Source: Agrobacterium tumefaciens (lineage in GTDB: Bacteria > Pseudomonadota > Alphaproteobacteria > Rhizobiales > Rhizobiaceae). Taken from it: a DNA stretch of 64,000 nucleotides. Every line of letters begins with the position of its first letter. Positions within the stretch are counted from its first letter, which is position 1. The stretch covers positions 1,996,501-2,060,500 of the forward strand of contig NZ_CP039889.1 of assembly GCF_005221325.1 (NCBI RefSeq), in the 5' to 3' direction. The notes beneath the pieces were generated by a model that saw only the letters and a program-made list of their open reading frames with translations, made no database searches and was not told the DNA's origin. Positions 61,523 to 64,000 of the stretch are shown here, one piece after another. The translations under genes were made by a program, and so were the position numbers.

Positions 61523-62794
61523 ATGTGCTTTAAATTTCTTGGCGCGTCTACGGCTATGCTGCTTCTTGCGGCCCCGGCTTTCGCGCAAACCGAGACCGTC
61601 ACCATCTGGAGCTGGAATGTCGCGGCTTCCGCGCTGAAATCCACGGTCGAAGGTTTCAACAAGCAGAATCCTGACATCAAGATCGTTGTTGAAGACCTTG
61701 GAAACAATCAGGTTTTCGACAAGACGCTAGCGGCATGTGCGGCCGGTGGCGACGGGCTGCCTGACATCGTCACCGTCGAGAATTTCGAGGCGGAGCTGTT
61801 CTGGAGCCGGTTTCCCGATTGTTTCGCCAATCTGACCGAGCTTGGCTATACGCCTGAAAAACAGGCGCTTTTTCCCGATTTCAAGCGCACCGAGCTGGAA
61901 GTCGATGGCACCGCCTATGCTGTTCCGTGGGATTCGGGTCCGGTGGCGGTGTTCTACCGCCGCGACTTCTATGAGAAGGCCGGCGTCGATCCGGCCACAA
62001 TCAAGAGCTGGGATGATTTCATTGCCGCCGGCAAGAAGGTCATGGCTGCCAATCCCGGCACCGTCATGGCGCAGGCCGATTTCAACGGTGACAGCGAATG
62101 GTTTCGCATGATCGCCAATGAGCAGGGATGCGGTTACTTTTCGACCGATGGCCAGAACATCACCATCAACAAGCCCGCCTGTGTCGCGACCCTTGAAAAG
62201 GTTAAGGAGATGAAGGATGCGGGCATCATCACGGCCGCGATCTGGGATGAGAAAATCCAGGCCAATACGGCCGGCAAGGCCGCCAGCCAGATGTATGGCG
62301 CCTGGTATGAAGGCACGGTTCGTTCCGGCTCTCCCGATCTTTCCGGCAAGTGGGGCGTTTATCCGATGCCGAGCCTGACGGCGGATGGTCCGCATGCGGC
62401 CAATCTCGGTGGTTCGTCGCTGGCGATCAGTTCGACGTCTCAGCATAAGGAAGCCGCGTGGAAATATATCGATTACGCACTCACCACCAATGAAGGGCAG
62501 GTGACGATGCTGAAATCCTTCGGCCTCGTTCCCTCACTGCTCTCAGCCATCGACGATCCTTTCGTCAAGGAAAAGCAGCCCTATTGGGGCGGGCAGGCGG
62601 TGTGGACCGATATTCTCGCCACCCTGCCGAAGATCGTTCCGAGCCGCGGCACGGCGTTCCAGTCGGATGCGGATGCGATCTACAAGGCGACGCAGACCAA
62701 ATATTTCGCGGGCGGATATCCCGATGCGAAAGCAGCACTCGACGATGCAGCAAAGCAGATCGAAACGGCGACGGGTTTGCCGGTTGCGGAATAA
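61523..62794 (+). CDS. CUT1-type ABC importer, sugar-binding protein
   Basis: The 423-residue protein has a signal peptide cleaved after PAFA and starts with GGGAGG upstream of its ATG. SBP_bac_1 motifs include VTIWSWNVAASALKSTVEGF, ACAAGGDGLPDIVTVENFEA, YAVPWDSGPVAVFYRRDFYE and LGGSSLAISSTSQHKEAAWK. Many tryptophans suggest a sugar ligand, which is unknown. It is separated from the permease gene by a RIME-like repeat, common in rhizobial transporter operons. Confidence 0.92.
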   Translation: MCFKFLGASTAMLLLAAPAFAQTETVTIWSWNVAASALKSTVEGFNKQNPDIKIVVEDLGNNQVFDKTLAACAAGGDGLPDIVTVENFEAELFWSRFPDCFANLTELGYTPEKQALFPDFKRTELEVDGTAYAVPWDSGPVAVFYRRDFYEKAGVDPATIKSWDDFIAAGKKVMAANPGTVMAQADFNGDSEWFRMIANEQGCGYFSTDGQNITINKPACVATLEKVKEMKDAGIITAAIWDEKIQANTAGKAASQMYGAWYEGTVRSGSPDLSGKWGVYPMPSLTADGPHAANLGGSSLAISSTSQHKEAAWKYIDYALTTNEGQVTMLKSFGLVPSLLSAIDDPFVKEKQPYWGGQAVWTDILATLPKIVPSRGTAFQSDADAIYKATQTKYFAGGYPDAKAALDDAAKQIETATGLPVAE

Positions 62795-62828
62795 GCCAGC
62801 GGTTTAGGGACCGAGCGTTGCCACGGGT

Positions 62829-62951
62829 TTCTTCTCCCCGAGGGGGAAAAGTCCGCCGCAGCGGGATGAGGGGGCGAGGGTAGCGATATTCGGTGAGCCA
62901 GCCCCCCTCATCCGACCCTTCGGGCCACCTTCTCCCCCTTGGGGAGAAGAA
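62829..62951. repeat. Rhizobial intergenic mosaic-type repeat
   Basis: CTTCTCCCCGAGGGGGAAAA at the left and CACCTTCTCCCCCTTGGGGA at the right are palindromic blocks around GGATGAGGGGGCGAGG and its complement CCCCCTCATCCGACCCTTCG. It is a relative of the repeat at 38913-39034. It sits inside the importer operon and may act as an attenuator or mRNA-processing site. Confidence 0.75.
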
Positions 62952-63049
62952 ATAGGCCGCACCGCCTTGCAATGGTCTCGCCCTCAAACTGGGGCAGGCC
63001 TCCAAGCTTTTCCATTTATCCGGCCATCATCCGGCATATGGAGGTCGTC

Positions 63050-63910
63050 ATGCCGTCCAGGAACAGGATCGCTTATGCGTTCCTCGCGCCCTATCTCCTG
63101 ATTTTCGCCACCTTCTGGGTTTGGCCGATCATCAGCTCGTTCATGCTGTCGTTCCAGAACACGCGCATCAACCCGTGGCGGTTCGCGCCCTCGATGAACT
63201 GGGGGCGGCTGGTTTCCGATCCGGCCTTTTATAATGCGCTTTATAATACGCTGATCATTCTGGTCATTCAGGTGCCCGTGATGATCGCGCTCGCCACCGT
63301 CATGGCGGTGCTGTTGAATTCGCCGCTCCTGAAGGCGCGGCCGCTTTATCGTTTTGCCTTTTTTGCGCCTGTCGTCGTTGGCGAGGTCGCCTATGCGGCG
63401 GTGTTCCGGCTGATGTTCAGCGCCGATTTCGGCATCATCAACAAGCTCATCACCTCCGTCGGCCTTTCGCCCATCTCGTGGTTCGACAATGCCAATGCGG
63501 CCATGGCGCTTGTCATCATCGCCGTGACATGGCGCTGGGCGGGGTATAACGCCATCATCATCCTCGCCGGTCTGCAATCCATTCCGGGTGACGTTTATGA
63601 GGCGGCGACGCTGGACAAGGTGAGCAAGCGTCAGCAGTTCTTTTACATCACCCTGCCGATGCTCAAGCCCATCATCCTCTTTTGCGTCGTTCTGTCGGTC
63701 ATCGGCACCATGCAGCTGTTTGCCGAACCCTTCCTCATCACCAACAGGGGCGGGCCGGGCGGCGGCACGGAGACGCTGGGGCTGTTCCTTTACCGGCAGG
63801 GCTTCACCTCGCTCAATTTCGGTTACGCCTCTGCCATCGCCTACACCATGGCGGCGCTCGCCATCGCCATTTCGCTGCTTAATCTCTGGGTCGGGAGGGA
63901 GCCGAAATGA
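63050..63910 (+). CDS. CUT1-type ABC importer, permease 1
   Basis: The ATG at 63050 (MPSRNRIAYAFLAPYLLIF) gives 286 residues and has GGAGG close by; an ATG at 63038 and a frame to 62939 run into the repeat. There are six membrane helices and the EAA loop YEAATLDKVSKRQQFFYITL. Its stop overlaps the start of the next permease gene (ATGA). It pairs with that permease to import the ligand of the protein encoded at 61523. Confidence 0.92.
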   Translation: MPSRNRIAYAFLAPYLLIFATFWVWPIISSFMLSFQNTRINPWRFAPSMNWGRLVSDPAFYNALYNTLIILVIQVPVMIALATVMAVLLNSPLLKARPLYRFAFFAPVVVGEVAYAAVFRLMFSADFGIINKLITSVGLSPISWFDNANAAMALVIIAVTWRWAGYNAIIILAGLQSIPGDVYEAATLDKVSKRQQFFYITLPMLKPIILFCVVLSVIGTMQLFAEPFLITNRGGPGGGTETLGLFLYRQGFTSLNFGYASAIAYTMAALAIAISLLNLWVGREPK

Positions 63911-64000
63911 GATCGAAATCGAGATCGCTTTTCTGGCAGAAGATCGCACTGCATGCGGCGCTGACGCCGCTTGCCATCATCTGGCTGTTTCCGCTGTGGA
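63907..64000 (+). CDS. CUT1-type ABC importer, permease 2, cut by window end
   Basis: The frame starts at an ATG overlapping the previous stop and is open to base 64000. The 31 codons encode a basic N-terminus (MRSKSRSLFWQK) and the beginning of membrane helix 1 (LTPLAIIWLFPLW), as in MalG-type subunits. Confidence 0.85.
   Translation, partial: MRSKSRSLFWQKIALHAALTPLAIIWLFPLW

Overview
The window looks like a chromosome or chromid segment from the Agrobacterium/Rhizobium group (Alphaproteobacteria, Rhizobiaceae). Pointers are the ugpBAEC operon, Zur-type boxes in front of zinc genes, two rhizobial-type intergenic mosaic repeats, an IalB-family secreted protein, and many CUT1 ABC and TRAP importers with LacI, GntR and AraC regulators. 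No rRNA, tRNA or CRISPR array was seen.

Left part (1 to about 28,900) is accessory DNA: sparse genes, mixed base composition, broken genes and IS debris. It starts with a truncated M20 amidohydrolase and a 3' scrap of etfA. Then come a restriction-endonuclease/STAND NTPase resembling antiphage sensors (1143-3809), two acetyltransferases, a small exported protein, a P-loop kinase gene broken by an in-frame TGA, a complete IS3-family (IS2-group) element, a relic of a related element, and a cystine-type ABC importer beside a dead LysR gene. Next are a tail-to-tail antitoxin/PIN-toxin pair, two frameshifted small genes, and a two-partner-secretion/CDI locus (ialB-like, tpsB, tpsA/cdiA, cdiI-like, plus an orphan Imm26 immunity gene). 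A membrane-protein/transposase chimera and a TIR-domain gene overlapping a zinc-ribbon gene close this part. The STAND and TIR genes are the best candidates for uncharacterised defence systems.

Middle part (about 28,989-43,933) looks like core DNA: a MarR regulator and MFS exporter sharing a palindromic operator, an OmpW porin, ugpBAEC for glycerol-3-phosphate uptake, and a zinc-starvation region. That region holds two COG0523 GTPases and a zinc ABC importer with His-rich tails and loops, behind four Zur-like boxes. A small RNase HI follows.

Right part (about 44,100-64,000) is catabolic and transport DNA. A GntR regulator, a PLP C-S lyase-type enzyme and a CUT1 importer form one array. A LacI regulator is followed by an SAF-domain oxidoreductase, an ABM-fold protein, a beta-hydroxyacid dehydrogenase and a TRAP transporter, with a convergent LysR gene. 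An Fsr-like MFS pump is divergent from an AraC regulator. A second AraC gene is divergent from another CUT1 importer, which runs off the right edge.
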